A DNA stretch of 64,000 bases from Leptidea sinapis (lineage: Eukaryota > Arthropoda > Insecta > Lepidoptera > Pieridae): contig NC_066275.1 of NCBI RefSeq assembly GCF_905404315.1, forward strand, positions 1,674,001 through 1,738,000, in the 5' to 3' direction. A model generated the notes under the pieces. The model had not been told where the DNA came from. It did not search any database and saw nothing but the letters and a program-made list of their open reading frames with translations. Numbering within the stretch: position 1 is the first letter of the stretch; every line of letters starts with the position of its first letter. The position numbers and the translations under genes are program-made. Below, in pieces: positions 23,440-35,429 of this stretch.

Positions 23440-23930
23440 AATTAACAAATATTTATAAAAAATATAATAAAAAATCTAATTTTAATTTTAAGGCAGTGTT
23501 GACGATAAATATTTCTTAAGTTTAGTTTTAAATTTTCTTTTACTGGTTTCTAGTCGGATGTCCTCAGGCAAGCTGTTTAATAGATAAGGTAGGCGATTTT
23601 TCAAAGTCCTAGATAGGACTTTGAAAAATCGCCTACCTTATCGCCTACCGCCTACGGAGATCCGTAGCAGTTACAATGATAGGAGGCCGCATATTGGTCA
23701 TATAATATATACCACAGTATATAAGAGAGAGTGTGCTATAAGCCCTGAAGGTCCCGGATATATACAGTTTCTTAAATATTGTAGCGGACAGCTGATTGTG
23801 AGTAAACCATGAACTATTTTTCAAATTGCACAATTTTGGAACATCTTCATCAATTTGTTTTTGTTGAGTAAATTTGATTTTTTGAAATTTGAAATAAATA
23901 AATTTGAAAGTTGAGAAAACCGTCACAAAA
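23440..23930 (-). pseudogene. LINE C-terminus and 3' UTR, rearranged
   Basis: Minus strand near 23,580-23,495 encodes LPEDIRLETSKRKFKTKLKK then YLSSTLP and a stop, typical of the end of a Jockey/CR1-type polymerase. Upstream (23,645-23,930) the frame is not clearly RT and is interrupted by the hairpin at 23,583-23,642. Confidence 0.55.
23583..23642. repeat. Perfect 29-bp hairpin with 2-base loop
   Basis: The left arm 23,583-23,611 (GATAAGGTAGGCGATTTTTC...) is exactly complementary to 23,614-23,642. The loop is GA. Confidence 0.97.
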
Positions 23931-24034
23931 TGGCGTGCTTCATGTTTGTTCAGAGATTTTATATATTATTTCATGTGACTATATAAATGATACACACCTT
24001 GAGAATGGATGAAACGCCCCCACACTATTAAATT

Positions 24035-24325
24035 GATTTTTTTTATGAAAAAGGAAGATAAAAGAGCGTACCTGGTGTTATGGGATCACTGTCGCCCATT
24101 GTAGTACGTGAAAGAAATGTTCTTGGAAATCTTACTGTGGAGGACTAATTTGTGGCGTGTCGTGCGAAGGTGGAATTTGGCGGCTGGAATCAGGTGAAAC
24201 AGCTCTTCGGAACACTCCCCGTGATAAATGTGGTAGATGACACACAATGAAGCGACGTCTATACGCAACGCGAAGTGTCCCTGACAATTCCAGCTGCTAC
24301 GTGTTGCACGCGGTCAAATGGATTA
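24035..24325 (-). pseudogene. Family E LINE, 3' end
   Basis: Minus-strand frame ASLCVIYHIYHGECSEELFH, then LIPAAKF, with the E-type tail. Internal deletions remove the LPRTTKLWNE region. Confidence 0.75.
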
Positions 24326-24327
24326 AT

Positions 24328-24485
24328 GTTATATAAGAGGAGAAAAACGGGCGAGATCCTCACGTGATGGAAAATGGTGAGCCGTTGGGAGTATACTCTA
24401 AGCTGAAATATCCTTAAGTCGTATCGGTTAAGGAAAATTGCAACCGGTACTTGATTTTCCAACTTGGCTGTGCGAGGCAAGATGT
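24328..24485 (-). pseudogene. Family A LINE, 3' scrap
   Basis: Minus-strand LPRTAKLENQVPVAIF, NRYDL and a family A tail trace; abuts the E fragment. Confidence 0.65.
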
Positions 24486-24850
24486 ATCTCGTAATTTATT
24501 TTTATTGCAATTTTATTCTTAAAAATAAACAGGCTCGTTAAGTTTTCAGCCAGTTTTTTCAAATGGACTAAATCTATTAAAATATTTGAATTTGACCTAT
24601 CTTACTACCAGGCTTAAGAAAAGGCTGATGTAGTTAATACCCATTAAAAGAGCTATATTTATATAGGTACTTACTAACTGCACGTGCATTGTCTTCGTGG
24701 TCATTACCAGTCAATCTTATAAAATAAAAACTCTCGACTGCGGTATGGGAAGAAAAAAATAAGAATTTCTTTGCGAAATCTGTATCTTCTACACCTATAA
24801 TCAGGACAGAGGTAAATTACAGTTCTATTTTCTAATCTGTATTATCTTAA

Positions 24851-25305
24851 TCTAAGATGATAAATGTAAATTTGTTTGTTACGCCTTGACGCCTAAACCA
24901 CTGAACTGATTTTGATGAAATTAAGTAAAGAGTAAGACAAGAGCTTGGAAAAAGACATAGGCTACTTTTTATTTCAAAAAAATGGAAGGGTTGAGAAAGG
25001 GGATAGAAGTTCCTCATTATCGAAGATAACACCATAAAACTTCGTATTTAGGCACTTGATAAGAAGTGATTTATAAGTATTTGATAAAGAATTTTTGAAA
25101 CTTTGATCTACATAGGGATGAAATAGGAGATTAAAGTTCGCAGGGAAATACTGTTAAAGAGACTGTCCACAATGACAAGGGATATGCGCTATATCGTAGA
25201 AGAGCGCCAGCAGCGGAAAGACCAATTGTATGTGTATTATTTGCAAAGTATCCCAAAAAATTAAAAATTCTATTCCACACGGACTAAGTCGCGGGTAAAA
25301 ACTAG
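24851..25305 (+). mobile_element. Non-autonomous Helitron
   Basis: Begins TC preceded by A (24,850) and ends CTAG followed by T (25,306), the Helitron A/T insertion rule. Internal CCACTGAACTGATTTTGATG and GACTAAGTCGCGGGTAAAAA match a type common in Lepidoptera. No Rep/helicase ORF. Confidence 0.7.
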
Positions 25306-25636
25306 TAAAATATAATTATTATAGGCTGTTCTAAAGCAGCGAAACAAATAGATAAATGAATCAACAATACCAACAACTACGTTGGTTTTGGTTGCTTTAA
25401 TGTTAAACCAATGAATCCGAATCGGAAAATGGTTCGTAGCAATCAGATTAGAGACTCACGAAGTTACAATATGTTTCCACCTCAATAGCGCGTACCTACG
25501 TTTACAATTCAATCTTGGTGTATCTGTACAGAGTAATAACGCCGCGATGTATCTGCAAATATTGGAAAGCTTTTTATCATCTGATGAAGCTTCCACTTTG
25601 CATAACACCTTGTTTAGGTGCTACCTGAGTGAATAT

Positions 25637-25951
25637 GTTTTTTTTTAAGAAAATAAGGATCTGAGACGAGCAGGACGTTCAGCTGATGGTAATTGGTACG
25701 CCCTTACCATTACAATGCAGTGTCGCTCAGGATTCTTGAAAAACCCAAGATTTCTGAGCGGCACTACAATTGCGCTCGACACCTTGAGATATAAGATGTT
25801 AAGTCTCATTTCCCCAGTAATTTCACTAGCTACGGCGCCTTTCAGACCGAAACATAATAATCTTTACACATTACTGCTTCACGGCAGAAATAGGCGCCGT
25901 TGTCGTACCCATAATCTAGCCGGCCTCCTGTGCAAAGGAGCTTCCTACTGG
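25637..25951 (-). repeat. S repeat
   Basis: Full-length minus copy, T-run at 25,637 to CCTACTGG. Confidence 0.9.
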
Positions 25952-26179
25952 TAAAATGTGACAATAACTACCTAATATCATTTGTGAAATTATACCCATT
26001 ACCTCTTATCGAATGTCATTTGCATACTAGATTCTAGATACGCGGTATGTTAATGACGTCAGACAAACCTCCGTGGTTTTTGGCACCGGTTTAGCAAGTT
26101 ATCGCGGAATTGGATAGAACTGGCATTCTGGCGTGTTTTATATCTTGATGATAAAGCAACAAATTATTGACATAATATA

Positions 26180-26420
26180 TTTTTTTTACACGCTCGATCA
26201 AAAGCTCGCTGTAAGTCCCTGATGCGAGGGACAAAAGTGGCTGATTTTCTCCCGGCAAGACGACTTTTGTTCCTCGTACCAGGTACTTATAGCAGGCTAC
26301 TTCATCAATGTGAAAAAAACGTATACGCACCACGCGAGATAAGTAAGACATTGCCACCCGAGCCGAAGGTGAGGGTCACAATCGCGGGAGAATGTCCTAT
26401 TTTTCTCCCTAGGTAATAAA
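26180..26420. repeat. Imperfect long inverted repeat
   Basis: A left arm around 26,190-26,255 (GTAAGTCCCTGATGCGAGGG, ACAAAAGTGGC) pairs imperfectly with a right arm around 26,258-26,320 (GACTTTTGTTCCTCGTACCA, GGTACTTATAGC). Short frames on both strands follow from this symmetry. Confidence 0.6.
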
Positions 26421-26424
26421 TAAT

Positions 26425-28030
26425 ATACTAATAAATTGCTAGTAAGAAAAAAACCCTTTTACGAAAGTTAGTATTTGAATGTATATATTTTCACATTATC
26501 TTGTACGGTGTATTAACCTTTAGTATATGACACCTTAGGTGCAGCCAAATTTTGGTTTGACATAAGAATTAAATATTATTAGTAGTTTTAAATATACTTC
26601 ACCACGTTTGTCTTTAATTATTCCACTCTCTGATAAAAATGCTTTTTTATGTGTAAACAATGGTTAAGAATTTTAAATTGTGTTAGTGTGCCCCTTAATG
26701 CTTACTTTGACTTGTTGCTTGTTATATCTTTTATGCACTGACCTCTACTATATAGCACTGGACTGGCGGCTGTCAAAGTACTTTTGTGCCTGTTGATATT
26801 CGCCATTTTGGCGCTGCCCCCCATGTAGCGAGAGTCTGCAGTACTAAAAGTAGTGATGACAACCTCAACAAACATCGACAGATGGTGGAAAACTATTTAC
26901 AAAAAAAAATTGTGTACTTAATTACGTTGATTCTTTTAGTATAAATAACACACCTTCGCAGGCATTTGTATTATACGTCAAAATTTGTTCTCTGGACGCT
27001 CGCGAGTGGCGCTTCAAATAGGCACAAAAAAATTGCTGTCCAACATATGGAACAGTGGTATTTATACAGGTCAGTGCCTGCATGAAGCAGAACGCGTAAA
27101 AATTACACTGTTATCATGGTCATCCCAATTCTACTTTCACTTCTCGTCGCTGGTTCGTGCGGCTAAGCTTAATTTGGGGATCTAGGCCTTTGATTGATAC
27201 ATAATCAGAATCTCTCGACCTCTCTCTCGATCGGTAGCCGTCGATCGAAGTGGGTTTGACTATGTATACTTTGGTATATCTGTATATTAAATCTGTAATA
27301 ACAAAAACAAATAAATTGTTCCTTAAACTTTTAGAACAGCTCACAGTTTGCAACGCAACTTCTACAGGGAGATTACTCTGTGCCCGAATCATCAGGGTGT
27401 GTAAATGTGCTTATAGCCATCCCGCATCTACGACGAATGCGTCTGTCTAAACAACCGCATGTATTTACTTTACAAGCATTTGACAATAATATTAATACGT
27501 ACTTAAGTATCCATCCCTACTCTGTTTTAATACACACATACTACTACACTATACTATACTTTTATTTTTGAATATAAATAAAAGTAGTAAAAAAAGAATA
27601 AATGTCCTCATAATTCTTTAAGAATTAAGTACAATTTGTATAAAGGTATTTTTTGTTTTTCTAAGATACTTTGTGTTTAGATGAATTTATTACATTTTCG
27701 TGAAATTCGAGCGTTTTTACACGCTTTTTATTAGCTTCACCTGTATGTATGTTTGTTTGTAACTGATTTCGTCCAAACTTCGTAGATTTATCGAAGACTG
27801 GCGACAATACATTAATTTGATAAAATTATTCCATTTTTCAGTTTGCAAAATAAGATTTTTGTTAATTTATATAATTTTCATCTATCGTTGATAAGGCAGG
27901 AATTGATGTAAATTTTAAATTTCAACCATTATCTTTAACCGATCTAGCTAATATTAGGAAATTTTATAATACTTAACAGACTTATTTGCACTTTAGTGTT
28001 TTTTTTTAGTTTTTTTTTAAACTATAAATA
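26425..28030. other. AT-rich stretch without supported gene
   Basis: A Helitron-like scrap may lie near 27,740-27,800 (GTTTGTTTGTAACTGATTTC). The small frames at 26,985 and 27,120 have no recognised domain. Confidence 0.4.
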
Positions 28031-28038
28031 TAATATTA

Positions 28039-28404
28039 CTAGCTGACCCGACAGACGTTGTTCTGTAGATAATAATAAAATACTGTTTTATAGGAATTTG
28101 CCAATAATATTTCAAAACATCAAGAATTATTTCGTGAAACATGCTCTCTGTTGTTATAATGAAATTGTTTCACAGCGGAACTGTCAAACCGTGCGTCACT
28201 AAATTCTCTCATAGAAAAAATGTCTATACAAAACAAATAATGAAAATAAAAATAATTATGGGTCCCAAATCGAAATAAAAACTATCTTGTCTCTCAAGTT
28301 GGACCAAACTGCACTCCATGAAGTAATCCCCATTAAAATCCGTTCATTAGTTCAGGAGTCCATCGCGGACAAACAACGTGTCACGTAATTTATATGTATT
28401 AAGA
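28039..28404 (-). mobile_element. Non-autonomous Helitron
   Basis: In minus sense it starts TCTTAATACATATAAATTAC after A and ends CAGCTAG before T. Internal GTTTGTCCGCGATGGACTCC is shared with the copy at 55,244-55,530. Confidence 0.8.
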
Positions 28405-28759
28405 TTTCGACCAATCTTGTCATTAGTCAATAGTCATTGTACAACTACTGTATCTTAAATCTAATAATAATAAACGGTTTTCAAGCCAATGTTAAATCTA
28501 AATACAAGTGGATCAATAAACAACGCATTCGTGTGAAAAAAACAACTAGCAACAGTACTAACAATACTAATGGGTATGTAAATCCTTTATGCGTATTTGA
28601 AACGGTGCAGTAAAAAACGGTCTACAAAAATGCTCTTTTTATAGATATAGAAACAATTCGTAAATTTACGGGCTCAGTCAATGCAATATATTTGATTAAC
28701 TTTCAAAATGATGGTGATATCTTTTTTTTGTTAAATAATAAATAATATTAATACCTATT

Positions 28760-28940
28760 GGTTTGAGTAGCGCTATAGCTAGTAAAATTACTAGGCTAAT
28801 GAATATCGCGACAATTGATAAGCGCAAATACGATGCCGTTCATAATTTTGAGGTTCTCAAGAATCCTGAGTGGCACTGCGTGGTTCTTGGCAGGGCGTAT
28901 CATTTAAAATCAGGTGTACTTCTTGCTTATCTTTTAAAAG
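28760..28940 (+). repeat. S repeat, internal part
   Basis: Degraded copy from AGCTAGTAAAATTACTAGGC to GGCAGGGCGTATCATTTA; lacks 5' end and A-tract. Confidence 0.65.
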
Positions 28941-29074
28941 ATTTTGACCTCCAAGAATCCTCTTTTTAAATTCGTAACTTTTGCTCAAGTCATAATTAAT
29001 TATTTACTGTCGTAACTGTCGTGATTACACAATCAAGTACAACACAAGTTACAAATAGGAGACACACGTCTCCT

Positions 29075-29320
29075 ATCTTATTTATCACGGAGAGTTCCTA
29101 AGACCTATTTCATCTGATTCCTGCCGCCGAATTCCACCTTCGTATGGTACACCACAAATTCAGATATTATCCCCATCTGGGTGTGTGGCGATCCTGTACA
29201 GTGCGGTTTTCAAGGAACTTTCTTCCCCGAACTACAAAACGTGTACGCGCTTTTTTTGAAGGTACCTATATCGTATCATCCCTGAAGCCTTAAAGGCGGG
29301 CAACGCTTTTGTCATTCCTG
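29075..29320 (+). pseudogene. Family E LINE 3' fragment with micro-inversion
   Basis: Contains CTGATTCCTGCCGCCGAATT and the end AAAGGCGGGCAACGC. Between them 29,240-29,288 is in reverse orientation relative to other copies (GTGTACGCGC then TTGAAGGTACC). Confidence 0.75.
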
Positions 29321-29703
29321 TAGTGTTTCACTATATAACCAAGATATTTATGTGACGAATAAAATGTACAGAATTTATGGCTTATTCTAGCTTCCATCTA
29401 ACTTTTGGCCCACGGAATTGCTGCCGTTTTCAATAACATATAAAAGACTCGAGAGAGGTTGACCATACGTCATCATTAGACTATAATTCATAAATTGGAT
29501 CTTATAACGCTGTTGAGACTTTTATGAATGCAAATGATGATTAAGGTGACAGCTTAGCTCCGAGTTCGGTTCGAGTCGACTAACGGCCGTTTTCAATAAC
29601 CTGTCTATCCTTAGTTTAACTTACAAGAGGTAGACAAATCTATCATTTTACGCTTACTTACATTTCAATAACCTATCTATATATATATATATCAAGTACA
29701 ACA

Positions 29704-29725
29704 CGTTATATATATATATATAACG
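29704..29725. repeat. 22-bp AT palindrome at LINE 5' junction
   Basis: CGTTA(TA)nTAACG palindrome directly before the family E match starts; part of a filler of about 45 bp. Confidence 0.9.
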
Positions 29726-32219
29726 GGCACAATGCCGAATGGCTTGAATCACGTACCACAGACTACGCAGGGCGATCTGTGCATAATTTTGCATTGGCAT
29801 AGGGTTTGTCCCAATTGGTTGAGTCGCCGACGCGGCTCCCGGATGTGGATAGCCACATGCCGTCCTTATTAGATATTCTGCTGACTACACATCCCGATGG
29901 TTACCAGGTCTCTGTCGACGCCCCCTCGGAACGTCCGACCATTGCCTGGCCAGGAGTGTAGTGCCTATCCGACGCCAACGTCGCAGACCACCAGCGAACC
30001 GCCGCGTTTGGCACTACAAGTCAGCAGATTGGGATAGGATGCGTTCCTTTTTTGCATCCTACCCTTGGGGCAGGGTTCGTTTCCCTTCGGATGATCCTAG
30101 TGCCTGCGCCGTAGCAGTAGCCGATGTGATACTGCAGGGCATGGATATTTTTATACCAAGCTCTGTAGTACCGATCGGTGGCAGATCACAGCAGTGGTTC
30201 GATGCGTCAGTTAAAGCAGCATCTGACTGAAAAAAAACAGGCGTATCGAACTTGGGTTGCGGCGCTGGGCTCAAAGGATCCGAACTGCAAAGTTCTGATG
30301 AGGAAATATAACCGTGCCTCCAGATTTTTTAAGCGGCAAATCGCCCGTGCGAAATCGAAGCACGTCGTCAAAATTGGCGAGCAGCTTTCCAATTACCCGA
30401 CCGGAACACGCAAGTTCTGGTCGTTGTCGAAAGCTGCTCTTGGTAACTTCAACCAGCCGTCCATGCCGCCGTTGCACATGAGGAATGACACCCTGGCCCA
30501 TACGGCAAAAGAGAAAGCCGATCTCCTGTGCACTCTTTTTGCCTCCAACTGGACTCTAGACGACAACGGAAAAACACCGCCGACCATCCCGCGGTGTCAG
30601 AGCTCTATGCCTGAAGTACAGTTCCGACAGAAAACTGTTAGGCGAGCTCTGTTTTCGTTGGACGTCAGGAAGTCGAGCGGGCCGGATGGCATTTCTCCAA
30701 TCGTGCTTAGAACGTGTGCCCCTGAGTTGACGCCGGTGCTAACGCCATTCGATCCCAAAAAAAGGAGACAGTTCCGATCCGGCATACTACAGGCCTATTG
30801 CTATTACCTCCTTACTCTCCAAAATCATGGAGAGCATAATTAACCGCCAGCTCTTGGTATACCTTGAGGGTCACCAGTTGATCAACGACCGGCAGTACGG
30901 CTTTCGCCTTGGTCGGTCGACTGGCGATCTTCTAGTATACCTAACACATAGATGGGCGGCGGCTATTGAAAGCAAGGGGGAAGGCTTGGCAGTTGGTCTG
31001 GATATAGCGAAGGCCTTTGATCGTGTATGGCACAAGGTCCTCGCAAAACTTCCATCATTTGGGCTTCCCGAGAGCTTATGCAAATGGACCTCCAGCTTCC
31101 TCACTGGGCGCAGCATACAGGTTGTTGTCGACGGTTATTGCTCAAATCCCAAGCCCGTGAACGCTGGAGTGCCCCAAGGCTGTGTGCTATCTCCCACGCC
31201 GTGTGTTCTGCATATCAATGATATGTTGGACACCGCCAACATGCATTGCTATGCAGACGACAGCTATAGTAATGCCGTATACACGAGCCATGCAGGTCTC
31301 TCTCGGGAAAACGTCGACCAGTGTCGGGAGAAACTTGTGTCTTCTATCGAGTCCTCTCTCGAGAAGGTAGCGAAATGGGGTAAGTTGAACCCTGTCCAAT
31401 TTAACCCCCAGAAGACTCAAGTTTGCGCGTTTACCACTAAAAAATCCCCCATTTGCCGTATCACCGCTCTTCGAGAACACTTCCCTTAAAGCCTCGCCTA
31501 GGATCGGAATACTGGGTCTCGAAATCTCGAGCAATTGCCAATTCCGTGGCCATCTGGAGGGCAAAGCCAAACTGGCTTCAAAGAAACTGGGCGTCATAAA
31601 TAGAGCACGGCAATACTTCAAGCCGGTCCACATTCTAGCGCTCTACAAAGCGCAGGTCCGGCCTCACATGGAGTATTGCTGTCATCTCTGGTCTGACGCA
31701 CCCCATTATCAGCTCGATCCATTTGACCGCAGCAGTGCACCGCGTGACCGCGTGCAACGCAGAGCAGCTCGAATTGTCGGGGACCCAGTACTCTGTGAAC
31801 GGCTGGATCACTTGGCGTTGCCTAGAGACGTCACTCCATTGTGTGTCTTCTACCGCATACATCACAGGGAGTGTTCCGAAGAGCTGTTCAACCTGATTCC
31901 TGCCGCCGAAATTCACCTTCGCACGACACGCCACAAGTTACGATATCATCCCCACCATCTGGATGTGTGGCGGTCCTCCACAGTGCGGTTTTCAAGGAGC
32001 TTTCTTCCTCGTACCATGAAGCTGTGGAATGAGCTTCCTTGTGCGGTGTTTCCGGGACGATACGACATGGGTACCTTCAAAAAAAGCGCGTACACCTTCC
32101 TTAAAGGCCGGCAACGCTCTTTTGATTCCTCTGGTGTTGCAGGAGAGTGTGGGCGGCGGTGATCACTTAACACCAGGTGACCCGTACGCTGGTTTGTCCT
32201 CCTATTCCATAAAAAAAAA
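29722..32219 (+). pseudogene. Family E LINE, 5'-truncated copy
   Basis: Starts within the endonuclease (GGGCACAATGCCGAATGG equals the GDFNGHN region) and ends at the A-tract 32,211-32,219. Pieces: endonuclease end (29,961-30,230), linker and fingers (30,178-30,843), palm (30,827-31,489: LDIAKAFDRV, PQGCVLSPT, HCYADDS), C-terminal region (to 32,162). Frameshifts near 30,230, 30,840 and 31,470. A deletion of about 75 bp lies after LTPVLT (near 30,740). A 21-nt duplication near 31,730 gives DRSSAPRDRV. Inactive. Confidence 0.9.
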
Positions 32220-32769
32220 ATCTACAGATAGCATTGGACTATAACTAATAAAGAAACTATATTTGACACAACTATGGACAGATAAGATCTTGTCATTAAA
32301 CGGTGATAGCAATGTATCCGTAACTAGAGGTACGTAATTTATAACGACCGTAAGGGAACTCGATAAATCAAATCAAAATTGACCAGAGCAATTTAGACAC
32401 AATTATAATCATGTATAATATGGTTAATGTTATGAATATAGAATACAAAAATTGTCATATTATGAAAATCGTCTTTTAATAAAGTTTTCACTTTTATCGT
32501 GTAGTCGTAAAAACACATTTTTATTTCTTATTCAATAATAGAAACAAAATACCTCTATTCGTTTACTACTGAATAGTAATCTGCCATTTATTTGATAATT
32601 CGGCTCTTGTTTGACACTGTTCAAAAGAAATTAAAAAATGATTGTTTCTATTATATTAATTTATAAATATTTTATATTTATAGCTCTACGATTTTAAAGT
32701 TTTTTATAGGATTTCTCAAAGTAATCGGATGAGAAATATATATGGTACTCTTGAGCATTTTACCTAGTG

Positions 32770-33390
32770 ATAAAAAATAATAATTTTCTCTGCAACTGTG
32801 GCACCATAATTCATGTTACAATGTTATTTGTTACATTTTTAGGTACGCTTGTTTGCCCTCCTTTTCCATAAAAAAAAATGTAAGCTCGCAGAATTAAATC
32901 AAACAGTCTGAACGTGTTGTATCATATCATATTGATACATTCCAGTTTCAACTTCATCCAACACATTCAAGCAGATATTCGATTACTATGTTCCAAACTC
33001 CATCGCTTTGCACGATTTCCATGTATTGCACTAAGCGTCGTCAATAGTTTCCCGTATATCGAGTTTAAATGAATTTTCATTTTCATTCGAAAACATCATA
33101 ATTTTTATTTGCTTTGAACATTTTTCACTTCCTCGAAAGCTGCTATAAAGACGAAAATATTTAAAACAAGAAAAAACATGATATGTTGGTACATTTTTCA
33201 TGTGCAATATTCTACAGGGAATTCTGTGAACCGAAGAAGAAAACGTCTTCATTAATTTTTCGTTCGAATATGTATCGAATTTATTTTAACATAATATATA
33301 TTATTATGAGAACAATATTGCTTTGTTTTTTCTAGAAACTTTGATAATTATCAGACTGTTAGGTTATATGATAATATAATGGTCTACTCT
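32770..33390. other. Spacer of the large inverted repeat, left part
   Basis: Contains a tail-only family E scrap at 32,840-32,878 (GTTTGCCCTCCTTTTCCATA). The 73-codon minus frame at 33,031 is unrecognised. Confidence 0.5.
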
Positions 33391-33393
33391 TAG

Positions 33394-33793
33394 AATAAGA
33401 TTTGGTCTCCGCGGTGCTGACAACTAGATACCGCACTGCCTAAGAACTATACCTTATTTATTACGGCAACTTTATCGGGTGCGTGGCATCTTGACACTCA
33501 ATGGCATCTTTCAAATTTTGTAACATACGGTTCGTATTATTTTACATTGAAATTAATAAAATACAAAAATACTTAGTGATGATATGTGACAAAGTTTTTC
33601 ATATACAACCCGGCATTTTTGTTTCAATTATTAGCCAAGCTTAACAGAACATGGTGCACGTCAACTTCATATATTGTTTAAGACTGGCTCGAGTACGCCC
33701 CCTTGGGCGTAGTATTAGTTGCCGCACTTTGCGACTACGCCTGCGGTATCTAGTTGGAGCGCAGCGGAGACCAATCCTTAATCTAAATGTTTA
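33394..33793 (+). mobile_element. CTTAGAT-type MITE, copy M1
   Basis: Terminal inverted repeats: TTGGTCTCCGCGGTGCTG.. ACTAGATACCGCA on the left against TGCGGTATCTAGTTGGAGCG ..GGAGACCAATCC on the right. Flanks GGTCTACT and TGTTTACT could be a worn 8-bp duplication. No transposase. Longer relatives at 60,306 and 61,829. Confidence 0.7.
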
Positions 33794-33799
33794 CTATTC

Positions 33800-34250
33800 T
33801 TTTATAGCAGTAGCAATGACACAGGACAACATTATTTAAATTGTACTATTTTAAAAAAAAGCCCATAATTTTTAACGCACTAAGTGCGTCTTATACTGAA
33901 TCAATTTTGAGAAAATGAATATCTTTTACCAAAGGACTTATCAGTCCTTAATCATCAGTTAAGACTTGCTTGGATGCAATTTGTGGAGGAATTGTGAATT
34001 ATCTTTATTTCATATATTTTTACAAATTCATTCATGAAATGAATATTTTGATCGTTCCTTTCCATTATCAATAATGATTGCATTATAAAATTGTGAACAA
34101 TTGGATTTGATCCCTTTATTAACAATGCTAAATCCAAAATGTATACTAATCTAAATGTTCATAAAGAAATGAAGTGCAGCATGTTCTTCAAATAACATTG
34201 TAACATGAATTAAGGCGCTATAGTTTCAGCGAAAGATATTAATTTTTATG
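33800..34250. other. Spacer of the large inverted repeat, right part
   Basis: AT-rich; nothing recognised. Confidence 0.4.
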
Positions 34251-34254
34251 ATTA

Positions 34255-35185
34255 CACTGGGTAAAATGCTCAAGAGTACCATATATTTTTTCTTTCAGAT
34301 TACTTTGAGAAATCTTATACAAAACTTTAAAATCTTAGAGCTCAATATATTACACGAACCGATAGCGCCTGAAAATATTTATAAATTAAATTAATTGAAT
34401 CAATCATTTTTTAATTTATTATGAACAGTGTCAAAGAAGAGCGAAAATGTCAAATAAATGGCAGATTCAGTAGTAAACGAATAGAGGTTTTTTGTTTCTA
34501 CTATTGAATTAGAAATAAAAATGTGTTTTTACGACTACATGATAAAAGTGAAAACTTCATTAAGACGAGTTTCAAAATATGAAATAAAATTACTTTTTGT
34601 GTTCTATATTCATAATATTAACCATATACATGAGTATAATTATGTCTGAATTGCTCTGGTCAATTTTGATTTGACTTATCGAGTTCCCTTACGGCCGTTT
34701 TCAATAACGTATCTATAGTTACGGATACATTGCTATCACCGTTTAATGACAAGATCTTATCTGTCCATAGTTATGTCCAATATTGTTTTTTTATTAGTTA
34801 TAGTCCAATGCTATCTGTAGATAGGTTATTGAAATGTAAATAAGCGTAAAATGATAGATTTGTCTACCTCTTGTAAGTTAAACTAAGGATAGACAGATTA
34901 TTGAAAACGGCCGTTAGTCGACTCGAACCGAACTCGGAGCGAAGCGTGACAGCTTAGTCTTAATTGTGCTCAACGTGAAGTTTTCAATTCGAAAAAGTCT
35001 CAACAGCGTTATAATATCCAATTTACGAATTATAGTCTAATGATGACGTATGGTCAACCACTCTTGAGTCTTTTATATGTTATTAAAAACGGCAGCAATT
35101 CCGTGGGCCAAAAGTTGGATGGAAGCTAGAACAAGCCATAAATTCTGTACATTTTACTCGACACATAAATATCTTGGTTATGAAG
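34255..35185 (-). repeat. Large inverted repeat, right arm (empty site)
   Basis: Inverted copy of 29,330-32,768 without the LINE. The uninterrupted site reads CAATGCTATCTGTAGATAGG and on to TTATTGAAATG at about 34,806-34,836. Confidence 0.85.
34692..34913. mobile_element. Harbinger-like MITE, intact
   Basis: 222 bp with terminal inverted repeats CGGCCGTTTTCAATAAY and TTA on both sides (34,689-34,691; 34,914-34,916). A 3-bp TTA/TAA duplication is typical of PIF/Harbinger. No ORF. Confidence 0.75.
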
Positions 35186-35429
35186 TGAAAATGACAATTT
35201 CAAGGAAACCACATAAAATGACTTTACGTTTGTTCTTCGAGCAATAAATTCCCGCCAATAAAATTGTCAACGGCTGTTTTATGAATATTTTATGGTCTCG
35301 CTTTAATTACAATATTTTATGTGTGTCTTTCAAAATACAATATATGTCGATGATTTATTGTGCCTAGTCGCTTATTGGATGTATTTTTTGCGATAAGCAT
35401 CTATTTGTATAAATGTAATGAAAAAAAAT

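Larger units (their letters stand above)
29584..32350 (+). mobile_element. Harbinger-like MITE, disrupted copy
   Basis: The same MITE as 34,692-34,913, in the opposite orientation. It starts TAA|CGGCCGTTTTCAATAAC and ends in degraded form near CGACCG|TAA. The LINE insertion splits it. Confidence 0.65.
29330..32768 (+). repeat. Large inverted repeat, left arm (interrupted)
   Basis: 29,330-29,690 plus 32,220-32,768 match, inverted, 35,185-34,255. Shared points include ACCAAGATATTTATG at the outer end and CTCAAAGTAATC and GAGCATTTTACC at the inner end. A family E LINE occupies the middle of this arm. Confidence 0.85.
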
